Of a DNA stretch of 64,000 bases, positions 7,818 to 16,180 are shown one piece after another. Within the stretch, counting starts at the first letter, position 1. The number at the start of each line of letters is the position of its first letter. The DNA is taken from assembly GCF_003892345.1 (NCBI RefSeq), contig NZ_RRUE01000001.1:152998-216997 (forward strand), read 5' to 3'. The notes beneath the pieces were generated by a model. The model searched no databases. It was not told where the DNA came from and saw nothing but the letters and a program-made list of their open reading frames with translations. Source of the stretch: Lautropia dentalis. GTDB taxonomy: Bacteria > Pseudomonadota > Gammaproteobacteria > Burkholderiales > Burkholderiaceae_E. A program made the translations under genes and the position numbers.

Positions 7818-9356
7818 ATGAAACGTACGATACCGGACGGCGAAGGCCGTCAGATTGTGGTGGGGCTTTCGGGCGGGGTCGATTCGGCCGTCAGTGCCTG
7901 GCTGCTGAAGGAGGCCGGCTGGCAGGTCACGGGCCTCTTCATGAAGAACTGGGAAGATGACGACGACAGCGAGTACTGCTCCTCCCGGCAGGACTGGCTG
8001 GATGCCGCCAGCGTGGCCGATGTCATCGGCATCGACCTGGAGGCCGTCAACTTCGCCGCAGACTACCGGGAAAGGGTGTTCCGGCTCTTTCTGGAGGCCT
8101 ACGAGGCCGGCCTCACACCCAACCCCGACGTGCTCTGCAACGCCGAGATCAAGTTCAAGGCGTTTCTGGACCACGCCCTGAAGCTGGGGGCCGAACGCAT
8201 CGCCACCGGTCACTATGCCGGCAGCCGCGTGGGGCCCGATGGGCGCGTGCAGCTGTTGCGCGGGGCCGACAGGAACAAGGACCAGAGTTATTTCCTTCAT
8301 AGGCTGAATCAATACCAGCTTTCGTCCGTGGTCTTTCCGCTGGCCGGATACACCAAGCCGGAGGTGCGCGAGATCGCCACCCGCATCGGCCTGCCCAACG
8401 CCACCAAGAAGGATTCCACCGGCATCTGCTTCATCGGCGAGCGGCCGTTTCGCGAGTTCCTGTCGCGCTACCTGCCCACCCAGCCGGGCCCCATCGTCGA
8501 CGACCGGGGCGTGCAGGTGGGCGAGCACGTGGGCCTGTCGTTCTACACGCTGGGTCAGCGCAAGGGCATTGGCATCGGCGGCCGGCGCGACAATGCCGGC
8601 GGGGAACCCTGGTTCGTGGCCGGCAAGGATCTGGCCACCAACACGCTGACCGTCGTGCGTGGCCACGATCATCCATTGCTGCTCACCCGCGAGCTGGTGG
8701 GGCGTGATGTGCACTGGATCGGTGACGCCCCCATCACGGGCAAGCACTACGGCATCAAGGCCCGCTACCGGCAGGAAGATGCCGATGGCTGGCTGGAAGG
8801 GGATGTACCCCGTGGCTGTGCCGCCGACGGCTTCCGGCCCGGCGCTGCCCGGGGGCGTGGCATGGGGGCCGGCATCGGTATGGGGCAGGGCAGTGTGGTG
8901 GGGCAGGATGACGCCAGTGCCATTGCCCGCGAGGTGGCGGCCAGTCTGGGGGTGCCCGTGCCCACCGGGGCGGCCGGCCAGAATACCGGTGCAGTGCGGG
9001 GACCCTCGTGGGGGGATGTGCCCGTGTGCGGCGCCGGCGGCATGACGGGGGCGGGCTGGCCTGCGGCCGGCATGCCTGTGGCCGGCATGCCACCCGGGAG
9101 GGGGGCTGGCGTGCCATCAGCGGGGGGCGTCGGCACGCAAGACCCGGTGACGGGGGGGAGCTGGCCGGGGACATCACACGGGGCAGCCGGCGGTGCCTCC
9201 CGGCCGGGAGACCCGGCCGCGTCTGGCGGGCCGCGCATCCAGGTCCATTTCTCCAGCCCGCAGTGGGCCGTCACGCCAGGCCAGTCCGCCGTGTTCTACG
9301 ACGGCGAAGTCTGTCTGGGGGGCTGCATCATCGACCGGAAACCTGCCCGCGCCTGA
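7818..9356 (+). CDS. mnmA: tRNA-specific 2-thiouridylase MnmA with a large Gly/Pro-rich insertion
   Basis: MnmA thiolates U34 of tRNA-Lys, -Glu and -Gln, taking sulfur relayed from IscS. The PP-loop ATP motif [17 protein letters not shown] is at residues 14-30. The conserved catalytic cysteines are in [12 protein letters not shown] (near 99) and [14 protein letters not shown] (near 200). The protein has 512 residues against a usual 360-375. The excess is one block, about residues 335-472, made mostly of Gly, Ala, Pro and Met with no evident fold (for example [20 protein letters not shown]). Normal family sequence resumes with [19 protein letters not shown], so the reading frame is intact. The ATG follows directly on a -10 box. 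Confidence 0.95.
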   Translation: MKRTIPDGEGRQIVVGLSGGVDSAVSAWLLKEAGWQVTGLFMKNWEDDDDSEYCSSRQDWLDAASVADVIGIDLEAVNFAADYRERVFRLFLEAYEAGLTPNPDVLCNAEIKFKAFLDHALKLGAERIATGHYAGSRVGPDGRVQLLRGADRNKDQSYFLHRLNQYQLSSVVFPLAGYTKPEVREIATRIGLPNATKKDSTGICFIGERPFREFLSRYLPTQPGPIVDDRGVQVGEHVGLSFYTLGQRKGIGIGGRRDNAGGEPWFVAGKDLATNTLTVVRGHDHPLLLTRELVGRDVHWIGDAPITGKHYGIKARYRQEDADGWLEGDVPRGCAADGFRPGAARGRGMGAGIGMGQGSVVGQDDASAIAREVAASLGVPVPTGAAGQNTGAVRGPSWGDVPVCGAGGMTGAGWPAAGMPVAGMPPGRGAGVPSAGGVGTQDPVTGGSWPGTSHGAAGGASRPGDPAASGGPRIQVHFSSPQWAVTPGQSAVFYDGEVCLGGCIIDRKPARA

Positions 9357-9425
9357 CCGCCTGCACCCTCCGCTCGTCCGCGCGTGCTGGCGGCCCTGTA
9401 CGTCCTGCCCAACAATCCGGGGCAT

Positions 9426-10259
9426 ATGGACACTCCGGGTACACGACACATGGCAACTACCACGCCGGCCCCTGCCGCAAGGGCCCAGGCCGGCGCGCGC
9501 TCGCGACCAGAAATGGCGCGGCGTCAGCGTCGCCGGCTGTTGCAGATCATTGCCATGGCATTTTCCGGGCTGCTGCTCGGCAGGCCCGCCCATGCCAATA
9601 CCACCCGACGCCAGCTGGGGCCCCTCTCCCAGGGGCAGCGCATGCTGATTATCGAGTTTCTGGAGGCACAGGCCACCCTGCTGTCCACCTACGTGCTGGC
9701 CGGCATCGATGACGGCGCCGACCGCTATCGCAGCACGCTGGAGAGCCAGCGCCGCAATGCCGACCTGCTGCTGGGGCGTGTCAAGCGCGAGCTGTTCGCG
9801 CGCATCGAGCGTTCCGACATGACGGCCATCGAAGCCCGCTGGCACACCGTGTCCGACGCTGCCCGCACCCAGCCCACGCTGGACATCGCCCGCCTGATGC
9901 TGCCGATGGCGCAGGAAGTGGCCGCGCCGCTGGGCAACCTGCTGCCGGCGGTCGACACCCAGAGCCTGGGCGGCATGGAAGGGCGCGCGCGCCGTCGTCT
10001 GCTGATGTGCCAGCTGATGCTGGACGGCCTCAGCGCCTGCTGGGGGCGTGACCTGGCCCAGTGGGATCTGATGGAGGCACGCCGCGGTCTGCTCGATACC
10101 TGGCTCAATGCCGTGGCCCAGCAGGGCACCGACGGCGTGCGCCTGATGGCGCAGTGGAACCTCTTTGCCAGCGCGCTGCCGCTGCACAACGCGCGCTGCC
10201 TGCCTGGGGCGGCGCAGACCCTGCAGATGGTGGGGGAGCGGCTGTACAAGCTGCTCTAG
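9426..10259 (+). CDS. Hypothetical exported protein
   Basis: A 277-residue protein I do not recognise with confidence. An arginine-rich stretch (RRQRRRLLQ) is followed by a hydrophobic run ending GRPAHA, which looks like a signal peptide with an unusually long N-region. The mature part is mostly helical, with many Arg/Glu/Leu. LSQGQRMLIIEFLEAQA recalls the N-terminal sensor helix of PilJ/NarX-type proteins, but that is only a weak resemblance. ATG at 9426 or 9450 is possible, and GTG at 9384 keeps the frame open. It sits 69 bp after mnmA on the same strand and may be cotranscribed with it. Confidence 0.65.
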   Translation: MDTPGTRHMATTTPAPAARAQAGARSRPEMARRQRRRLLQIIAMAFSGLLLGRPAHANTTRRQLGPLSQGQRMLIIEFLEAQATLLSTYVLAGIDDGADRYRSTLESQRRNADLLLGRVKRELFARIERSDMTAIEARWHTVSDAARTQPTLDIARLMLPMAQEVAAPLGNLLPAVDTQSLGGMEGRARRRLLMCQLMLDGLSACWGRDLAQWDLMEARRGLLDTWLNAVAQQGTDGVRLMAQWNLFASALPLHNARCLPGAAQTLQMVGERLYKLL

Positions 10260-10404
10260 CGCGTGTTGGGGGGCGTTTGTCCCGCGAAACACACGTACGG
10301 CATGCAGGGCAAGGCGGCCATCCTGTTGAAGGACGGTAGTGGCGATACGCCTGCATGAGGCGGTGCCAGGGGGCGATCCGTATTCCGGGGCAGGGTGGCC
10401 CTGA

Positions 10405-11853
<1,449 letters not shown>

Positions 11854-11894
11854 TGTGCCATGATGTCCGGTAATGCGTGACGGGAGGAAGCTGC

Positions 11895-12320
11895 ATGGCG
11901 CTGGAATTCCTGATGGAAATCATCGTGGGGACGGTGGTAGAGATCGGAATCGATGAATACCCGAAGTACGCTGCGCGGCGCCGTCATTCCGCATGGCGCG
12001 TGCTGCTGACCTCGTTCCTGGTTCTGCTGGCGCTGTTCACGATTCTCATGCTGCTTCCCATCGGCCTCGAACGCAGCTGGGCCGACCGCATGCATTTCGT
12101 TCTCGTTGTGTCCACCATCGGGGCCATCGGCATGACCCTGGCGTACGGGCTGTATCGCTGGGTTGCGGTGCGCAAGGCGCGTAAACAGGCGCAGGCAGAA
12201 CGCGCGGAAGCAGAACACGTGCAGGCGGGACATGTGCAGGGAGAATACGTGCAGGGAGAACGCGCGCGGGCAGAACACGGGCAGGCAGAACGCGGAGCCG
12301 GCATTGTGGACAGGGACTGA
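11895..12320 (+). CDS. Small membrane protein with a repeat-encoded charged tail
   Basis: A 141-residue protein of unknown function, started at the ATG with GGGAGGAAG directly before it. Two hydrophobic segments, about residues 37-58 and 69-93, are followed by a cytoplasm-like tail of about 50 residues. The tail is rich in Glu, Gln, Ala and Arg (AEHVQAGHVQGEYVQGERA) and comes from a 15-bp tandem repeat. The first 30 residues (EFLMEIIVGTVVEIGIDEYP) look like an amphipathic helix. No family recognised. Confidence 0.65.
   Translation: MALEFLMEIIVGTVVEIGIDEYPKYAARRRHSAWRVLLTSFLVLLALFTILMLLPIGLERSWADRMHFVLVVSTIGAIGMTLAYGLYRWVAVRKARKQAQAERAEAEHVQAGHVQGEYVQGERARAEHGQAERGAGIVDRD
12212..12297. repeat. 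15-bp tandem repeat inside the membrane-protein gene
   Basis: About five to six imperfect copies of a 15-bp unit resembling GAACACGTGCAGGCG are read in frame as a five-residue repeat (EHVQA, GHVQG, EYVQG, ERARA, EHGQA). Copy number changes would keep the frame. Confidence 0.8.
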
Positions 12321-12561
12321 CCCGGACGAAACGGTTTTTGTGTCGCAGGGGAGGGGCACGACTCCCGGCCAGCCGCATGCGGTGGAGAAGGTGGTCTTGC
12401 GAGACAAGGCGTGTGAACCAGCAGGCTTCCCCACGTGTCGTGGATGCGGCCCAGGCTGCGTTCACACGATATCCCGGGTGCGATATGCGGGCTTTTGCTC
12501 GAAGATACAGATAATTGCGCATAATTTAACGAATTATCGAAAAGAGAAGGGGGAAACGTCC

Positions 12562-12831
12562 GTGCTCATGATCGCAACCGCCCTCAGCAGTGTCCTGATC
12601 GTGCTGCTGGCCAGAGTGGCCATGGGGAAGGCCGCGTGGAGCTGGCCCTGTGCCGCCGTGGTGTTCATCGTTTCCGCTGCCTGTCTGGCGGGTGCTTTCC
12701 TGCTCGATGACCAGCCGGTCGAAGGGGCCGCCCTGAAAGGTGTCGTGATCGGACTGATCAATGTGGTCCTGTTCTTCGTGCTGAAAGGGGTGTTCCAGAA
12801 GACGGTCGCCCGCCAGCAGGACGGACCCTGA
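12562..12831 (+). CDS. Small hydrophobic membrane protein
   Basis: An 89-residue protein with three predicted membrane helices (LSSVLIVLLARVAM, WPCAAVVFIVSAACLAGAFL, GVVIGLINVVLFFVLKGVF). The GTG at 12562 is preferred because GAAGGGGG lies 8-10 bp upstream; the ATG at 12568 is the alternative. An AT-rich stretch upstream (12505-12545) probably carries the promoter. No family recognised. The preceding gene ends 240 bp upstream, and nothing else is visible in that gap. Confidence 0.6.
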   Translation: MLMIATALSSVLIVLLARVAMGKAAWSWPCAAVVFIVSAACLAGAFLLDDQPVEGAALKGVVIGLINVVLFFVLKGVFQKTVARQQDGP

Positions 12832-12990
12832 CATCGAATACCGTCCGCCTCTGCGCAGTGTGCCCTGCGTCCTGCGTCCGCCCTGTGCCCTGTCCGCTGT
12901 CAGCACACGACTGGGGGCCGGCGCGGGGGACGACGCGGTTCGTCACACACTCCAGCAATATCCAGCAACCCTGACCAAGGAGATCCCTGC

Positions 12991-13551
12991 ATGAATATAT
13001 TCGTTCCCAGTGCAAAACTCGTCGTCCTGAAGGAACTGCCGTTCAGCGATTATGCATTTCCACGCTGGCAGTCCTATGCGTCCATCGCACTGGTGGCTTT
13101 GCTGTCGGCCATTTCTGCCACGCTGGCACCGCAGATGCATGGCCTTCCCCTGATGTCGTTCTGGGTTCTTTTGGGCTCGAACTTCCTTTCCACCTGGGTG
13201 CTCTTTCTGATGGCGATGTTCATCCTGCGCTGGTGGATGAAGCGGGGTGACCGCTGGGATGGCGAGGGCGATATGTTCAACCTGATTGCGGCGTCCTGGC
13301 TGGTGATCGATCTGATCGTCTATGCAGCGTCGATGCTCGGCGCGCCGGGCTTCATCGTCATGCCGCTGTCCATCTATACGATATGGGTCGCCGGCAACGC
13401 CCTTTCCGGGGCCATTCCCAAGGCTTCGCTGGGTTATTCCATCGTCGGCGTGATACTGGCCATCATCCCCGGGGCGCTGATCGGTGCCGCGGTGGGCATC
13501 ATGCTGGTCAAGATGGGCTACCTGCCCATGCCGGCCGCCCCTGCGGGCTGA
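12991..13551 (+). CDS. YIP1-like membrane protein, copy 1 of a tandem pair
   Basis: A 186-residue protein with about five transmembrane segments. The first 25 or so residues (FVPSAKLVVLKELPFSDYAF) are almost identical to those of the next gene. The C-terminal half (VAGNALSGAIPKASLGYSIVG) recalls bacterial Yip1-domain proteins, but the assignment is from memory of the fold pattern only. AAGGAG lies about 10 bp before the ATG. It is followed 168 bp later by its paralog. Function unknown. Confidence 0.7.
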   Translation: MNIFVPSAKLVVLKELPFSDYAFPRWQSYASIALVALLSAISATLAPQMHGLPLMSFWVLLGSNFLSTWVLFLMAMFILRWWMKRGDRWDGEGDMFNLIAASWLVIDLIVYAASMLGAPGFIVMPLSIYTIWVAGNALSGAIPKASLGYSIVGVILAIIPGALIGAAVGIMLVKMGYLPMPAAPAG

Positions 13552-13590
13552 GCAATGCCGGCTGGTCCTGCGGGCTGAGCGCACAACGAT

Positions 13591-13631
13591 CCTCTGCAAA
13601 AGTCTGCGAGCGCTCTGGACCCAGGATCGGG
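13591..13631 (+). repeat. Left arm of a 41-bp inverted repeat pair
   Basis: This segment matches the reverse complement of 15516-15556 at about 37 of 41 positions, with a perfect 21-nt core (13594-13614). The pair brackets the second YIP1-like gene, the parDE-like pair and the rhodanese gene. Confidence 0.8.
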
Positions 13632-13719
13632 ATGGCATGGTTCTGCTGGCCACGCCAACGCGGATCGTCAGAGAAGGATCCATCAGAGAAAGATCGTCAG
13701 AGAAAAAGGAGACCCCTGC

Positions 13720-14292
13720 ATGAACATTTTCGTTCCCAGCGCAAAACTCGTCGTCCTGAAGGAACTGCCGTTCAGCGATTATGCGTTTCCGCGCTGGCAG
13801 TCCAACGCGGCCATCCTCCTGCTGGGGATCCTCTCCGGCGTCCTGCAGGTGCTGATGCCGTTGCGACCCGGTGCGCCCATGTTTCCATCGTGGTATGTCA
13901 TCGGGTCGAGCATCCTCATCATGTGGGCTGGCTATCTGGTGGTGGTGCGTGTCCTGCGTGGGTGGCTGAAGCGGGGTGATCGCTGGGATGGCGAAGGCGA
14001 CCTGTTCAACCTGGTTGCAGCGGCGTGGTTCCTGATCCACACCATTTCCTTCCTGCTCGCCCTGTCCGGCGCACAGCCGTACATCGTCACACCGTTGTGG
14101 ATCTACTCCCTCTGGGTGGCGGGCAATGCTCTGTCCGGAGCCATTCCGAAAGCCTCTCTGGGCTATTCCATCGTTGGCATCCTGCTGGGAACCCTGGCCA
14201 GCGTGCTCCTTGGCGCCCTGATCGGCGGGGTGGGCGGTGCCCTGCTGGCCATACTGGGCCTGGTCCAGGTGCCGCACGGCGCGGCGGGCTGA
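13720..14292 (+). CDS. YIP1-like membrane protein, copy 2 of a tandem pair
   Basis: A 190-residue paralog of the preceding gene. The N-terminal 27 residues differ at almost no position, and GNALSGAIPKASLGYSIVG is identical. The central membrane segments have diverged strongly (for example GVLQVLMPLRPGAPMFPS). A Shine-Dalgarno-like AAAAGGAG is 11 bp upstream. The gap to copy 1 contains one arm of an inverted repeat and a short imperfect duplication of the copy 1 tail. Function unknown. Confidence 0.7.
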   Translation: MNIFVPSAKLVVLKELPFSDYAFPRWQSNAAILLLGILSGVLQVLMPLRPGAPMFPSWYVIGSSILIMWAGYLVVVRVLRGWLKRGDRWDGEGDLFNLVAAAWFLIHTISFLLALSGAQPYIVTPLWIYSLWVAGNALSGAIPKASLGYSIVGILLGTLASVLLGALIGGVGGALLAILGLVQVPHGAAG

Positions 14293-14430
14293 TCACAGCA
14301 GGCCAACCCTGCAGGCTGCCCCCTGTGGACTGATCGGGAGGATGCCACATCGGTTTCCGGCGTGGAGCTTGGTGCGCAGGACGGATGAGTTCATGATGCG
14401 CCCTGGTGGCCGGTACGCTTCCTGCATGGA

Positions 14431-14459
14431 TTGCCAATCTTTGCCAAACGGGCTAAGCT
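14431..14459 (+). promoter_or_regulatory. Putative promoter of the parDE-rhodanese operon
   Basis: TTGCCA (14431-14436) and TAAGCT (14454-14459) are separated by 17 bp, about 45 bp before the antitoxin ATG. Confidence 0.45.
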
Positions 14460-14504
14460 TGCGCCCATCCACGACCGCCCATCCACCACGCCGGAGGCTT
14501 GCCC

Positions 14505-14765
14505 ATGGTCACAATGAACATCTCCCTGTCCGACGCACTGAAGAACTTTGTGGACGAGCAGGTCTCGCAGGGTGGCTACGTGTCCAGCAGCGAGTATGTC
14601 CGCGACCTGCTTCGCAGGGAGCAGGGGCGCCTGCAGCTGCGGAGCATGCTGCTCGATGGCATCAACAGTGGGCCGGCAGGGGTGGCGGATGACGCCTATT
14701 TCGATGATCTGAAACAGAAGGTACGGAAGGCTGCCCGCAGGCGCTGTGAAGCAACGGTGGAATGA
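14505..14765 (+). CDS. ParD/CopG-family antitoxin
   Basis: An 86-residue ribbon-helix-helix protein. The beta strand and two helices are visible in VTMNISLSDALKNFVDEQV and GGYVSSSEYVRDLLRREQ, standard for ParD-type antitoxins. The C-terminal half (YFDDLKQKVRKAARRR) would bind the toxin. The start at 14505 is chosen because GGAGG lies 7 bp upstream; ATG at 14514 is also in frame. Its last codon overlaps the toxin start by 4 bp, the usual arrangement. Such antitoxins normally repress their own promoter. Confidence 0.88.
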   Translation: MVTMNISLSDALKNFVDEQVSQGGYVSSSEYVRDLLRREQGRLQLRSMLLDGINSGPAGVADDAYFDDLKQKVRKAARRRCEATVE

Positions 14766-15088
14766 CTGTCGTGAAGTACAAGGTCATTGAAGACAGCGTC
14801 CGGGCACGTCAGGATGTCGAGCGTATCGTTGCCGACTATCTGGAGCAGGATGCAGAACGGGCGGGGCTGCATTTTGCCGAGGCGCTTCAGAAGGCCTATC
14901 GGCACATCGCCCGGTTCCCTGGTACCGGTTCATCCCGCTACGAGCATGTGCTTCAACTACCGGGGCTGAAATTCTGGCGAGTGCCCGGTTATCCGCATCT
15001 GGTGTTCTACGTCGAGCATCCAGAGCAGATCTCCGTTCTGCGTGTCCTGCATGGTCAGCGCGACATTCCTGCTTTCCTCACTGAATGA
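14762..15088 (+). CDS. ParE/RelE-family toxin
   Basis: A 108-residue protein of the ParE/RelE superfamily. Family features are DVERIVADYLEQDAERAGLHF in the helical hairpin, HIARFPGTGSSRYEH, and the C-terminal strand pattern YPHLVFYVEHPEQISVLRVLHGQRD. ParE-type toxins poison DNA gyrase and RelE-type toxins cleave mRNA; ParE is more likely because of the ParD partner. It overlaps the antitoxin by 4 bp at its 5' end and the rhodanese gene by 4 bp at its 3' end. Confidence 0.88.
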   Translation: MTVVKYKVIEDSVRARQDVERIVADYLEQDAERAGLHFAEALQKAYRHIARFPGTGSSRYEHVLQLPGLKFWRVPGYPHLVFYVEHPEQISVLRVLHGQRDIPAFLTE

Positions 15089-15510
15089 CATTGCACGCCA
15101 CCCTCCCCGAAACCGACGCCTGGGAACTCTTCTGGGCCATCAAGCAGGGCAAGCCCGTCAAGGTGGTGGACGGCCGTTCACCCGAAGCCTTTGCCCGTGA
15201 GCATATCCCCGGCGCCCTGAACCTGCCGCTGGTTGCCTCGGGCGCAGATGCCGCAACGGCGGATGCCGGCTGCGTCGTCCAGACCACCAGCCTGTCCTCG
15301 CTGTCTCCCGATGTCCTCTACGTCTGCTGCGACGATGGCATAGACGGCGACGTGGCCGAACGGACCGCCTGCCGCCTGCAGGCCGCCGGCCTGAAGGTGC
15401 AGATACTGGTGGGCGGCATCGACTGGTGGCGGCGCGACGGCTATTCCACCGAGGGCGAGAACGCCCAGACGGGTACCCGGGTGGGCTGCGGCTGCGGCCG
15501 GCGGGGGTAA
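15085..15510 (+). CDS. Single-domain rhodanese-like protein coupled to the toxin gene
   Basis: A 141-residue rhodanese fold. VKVVDGRSPEAFAREHIPGA (residues 25-44) is the N-terminal signature. DVLYVCCDDGID near residue 75 supplies the cysteine of the active-site loop, although the loop is not the canonical CxxGxR. A Cys/Gly/Arg tail (VGCGCGRRG) ends the protein. Its ATG overlaps the toxin stop as ATGA, so it is translationally coupled to a parE-like gene, which is unusual. It probably transfers or binds sulfane sulfur, but the substrate is unknown. Confidence 0.78.
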   Translation: MTLHATLPETDAWELFWAIKQGKPVKVVDGRSPEAFAREHIPGALNLPLVASGADAATADAGCVVQTTSLSSLSPDVLYVCCDDGIDGDVAERTACRLQAAGLKVQILVGGIDWWRRDGYSTEGENAQTGTRVGCGCGRRG

Positions 15511-15515
15511 CTCAC

Positions 15516-15556
15516 CCCGACCCTGGCTCCAAAGCGCTCGCAGACTTTTGCAGGGG
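15516..15556 (-). repeat. Right arm of the 41-bp inverted repeat pair
   Basis: Reverse complement of 13591-13631 with about four mismatches. It begins a few bases after the rhodanese stop codon. Confidence 0.8.
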
Positions 15557-15824
15557 CTTTCATGTATCCGTATGAGATCGTGCATTTATTTGATTTCAAT
15601 AACAAGATACATTATCAAAATCAAAGACAATAATGTGTACCAGATCCACGTGCTGAAGAAATCCCGGTGTTTTTGGAAAATACCGTTATATCTTCCGCCG
15701 TCCGTTCCATTCCCCTTGATCAGCCCGTAGCTGTCTTCCTAAAATGCGCCTCCTCCCGCCCCGGGAGCCTTCGTGGGTTTTCGCGGCGGGCTCTTTCATT
15801 TACCGGAACCGAACGGAGAAAACC
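15557..15824. other. AT-rich intergenic region before the haem-protein gene
   Basis: This stretch, especially 15570-15700, is much more AT-rich than its surroundings and has no convincing gene. It contains the Fur-like site described separately and probably the promoter of the gene at 15825. Confidence 0.6.
15603..15617. promoter_or_regulatory. Fur-like half site upstream of the haem-protein gene
   Basis: The 15-mer has a perfect right half (ATTATCA) of the TGATAATnATTATCA Fur consensus and a degenerate left half, about 9 of 14 matches. The nearby AAATCAAAG also occurs next to the Fur-like site of the TonB receptor. Confidence 0.3.
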
Positions 15825-16049
15825 ATGGAAGCCTGGCTGCCCAGCCTCATCACCGCCACCCCGCAAGAGGGGTATGAACTGGCCATCAAACTGTCGCGCA
15901 TGGCCGTCAAGTACACCCAGCCCAGCGCCGAAGTGCGCGCCCAGCTGCGCCCCGTGTACGAAAAGGATGCCGACAGCCTGACCGCCGTGTCGCAGGTGGT
16001 TGCCATCAACTTCCAGACCGTGGCCGCTGCCAACAACTACTGGAAGTGA
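15825..16049 (+). CDS. Hexameric tyrosine-coordinated haem protein (HTHP)
   Basis: A 74-residue protein that matches the HTHP family described from Silicibacter pomeroyi, a small hexamer binding one haem per subunit with peroxidase and catalase activity. Family-like stretches are WLPSLITATPQEGYELAIKL, LRPVYEKDADSL and VVAINFQTVAAANNYW. Tyr45, in RPVYEK, is at the position recalled for the haem-ligating tyrosine. The start has CGGAGAA 5-9 bp upstream. The gene appears monocistronic. The assignment is from memory of the family and should be firm given the short, highly conserved sequence. Confidence 0.85.
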   Translation: MEAWLPSLITATPQEGYELAIKLSRMAVKYTQPSAEVRAQLRPVYEKDADSLTAVSQVVAINFQTVAAANNYWK

Positions 16050-16180
16050 TGCCCGCCTCCAACGCCACCTCTGTGCGCATGTATCCAAAATGTGACGCCA
16101 TATAGGCTACAGACATTGCATTGCAAGAAAGTGTGAAGCATGCTGCGGGTGATGAGGGTCTGAACGACAGGAGCATCACC

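Noticed and set aside
7761..8747. Upstream extension of pntAA to a 702-codon frame
   Set aside because: The extension is antisense to mnmA and has no similarity to transhydrogenase; the family N-terminus begins at 7760.
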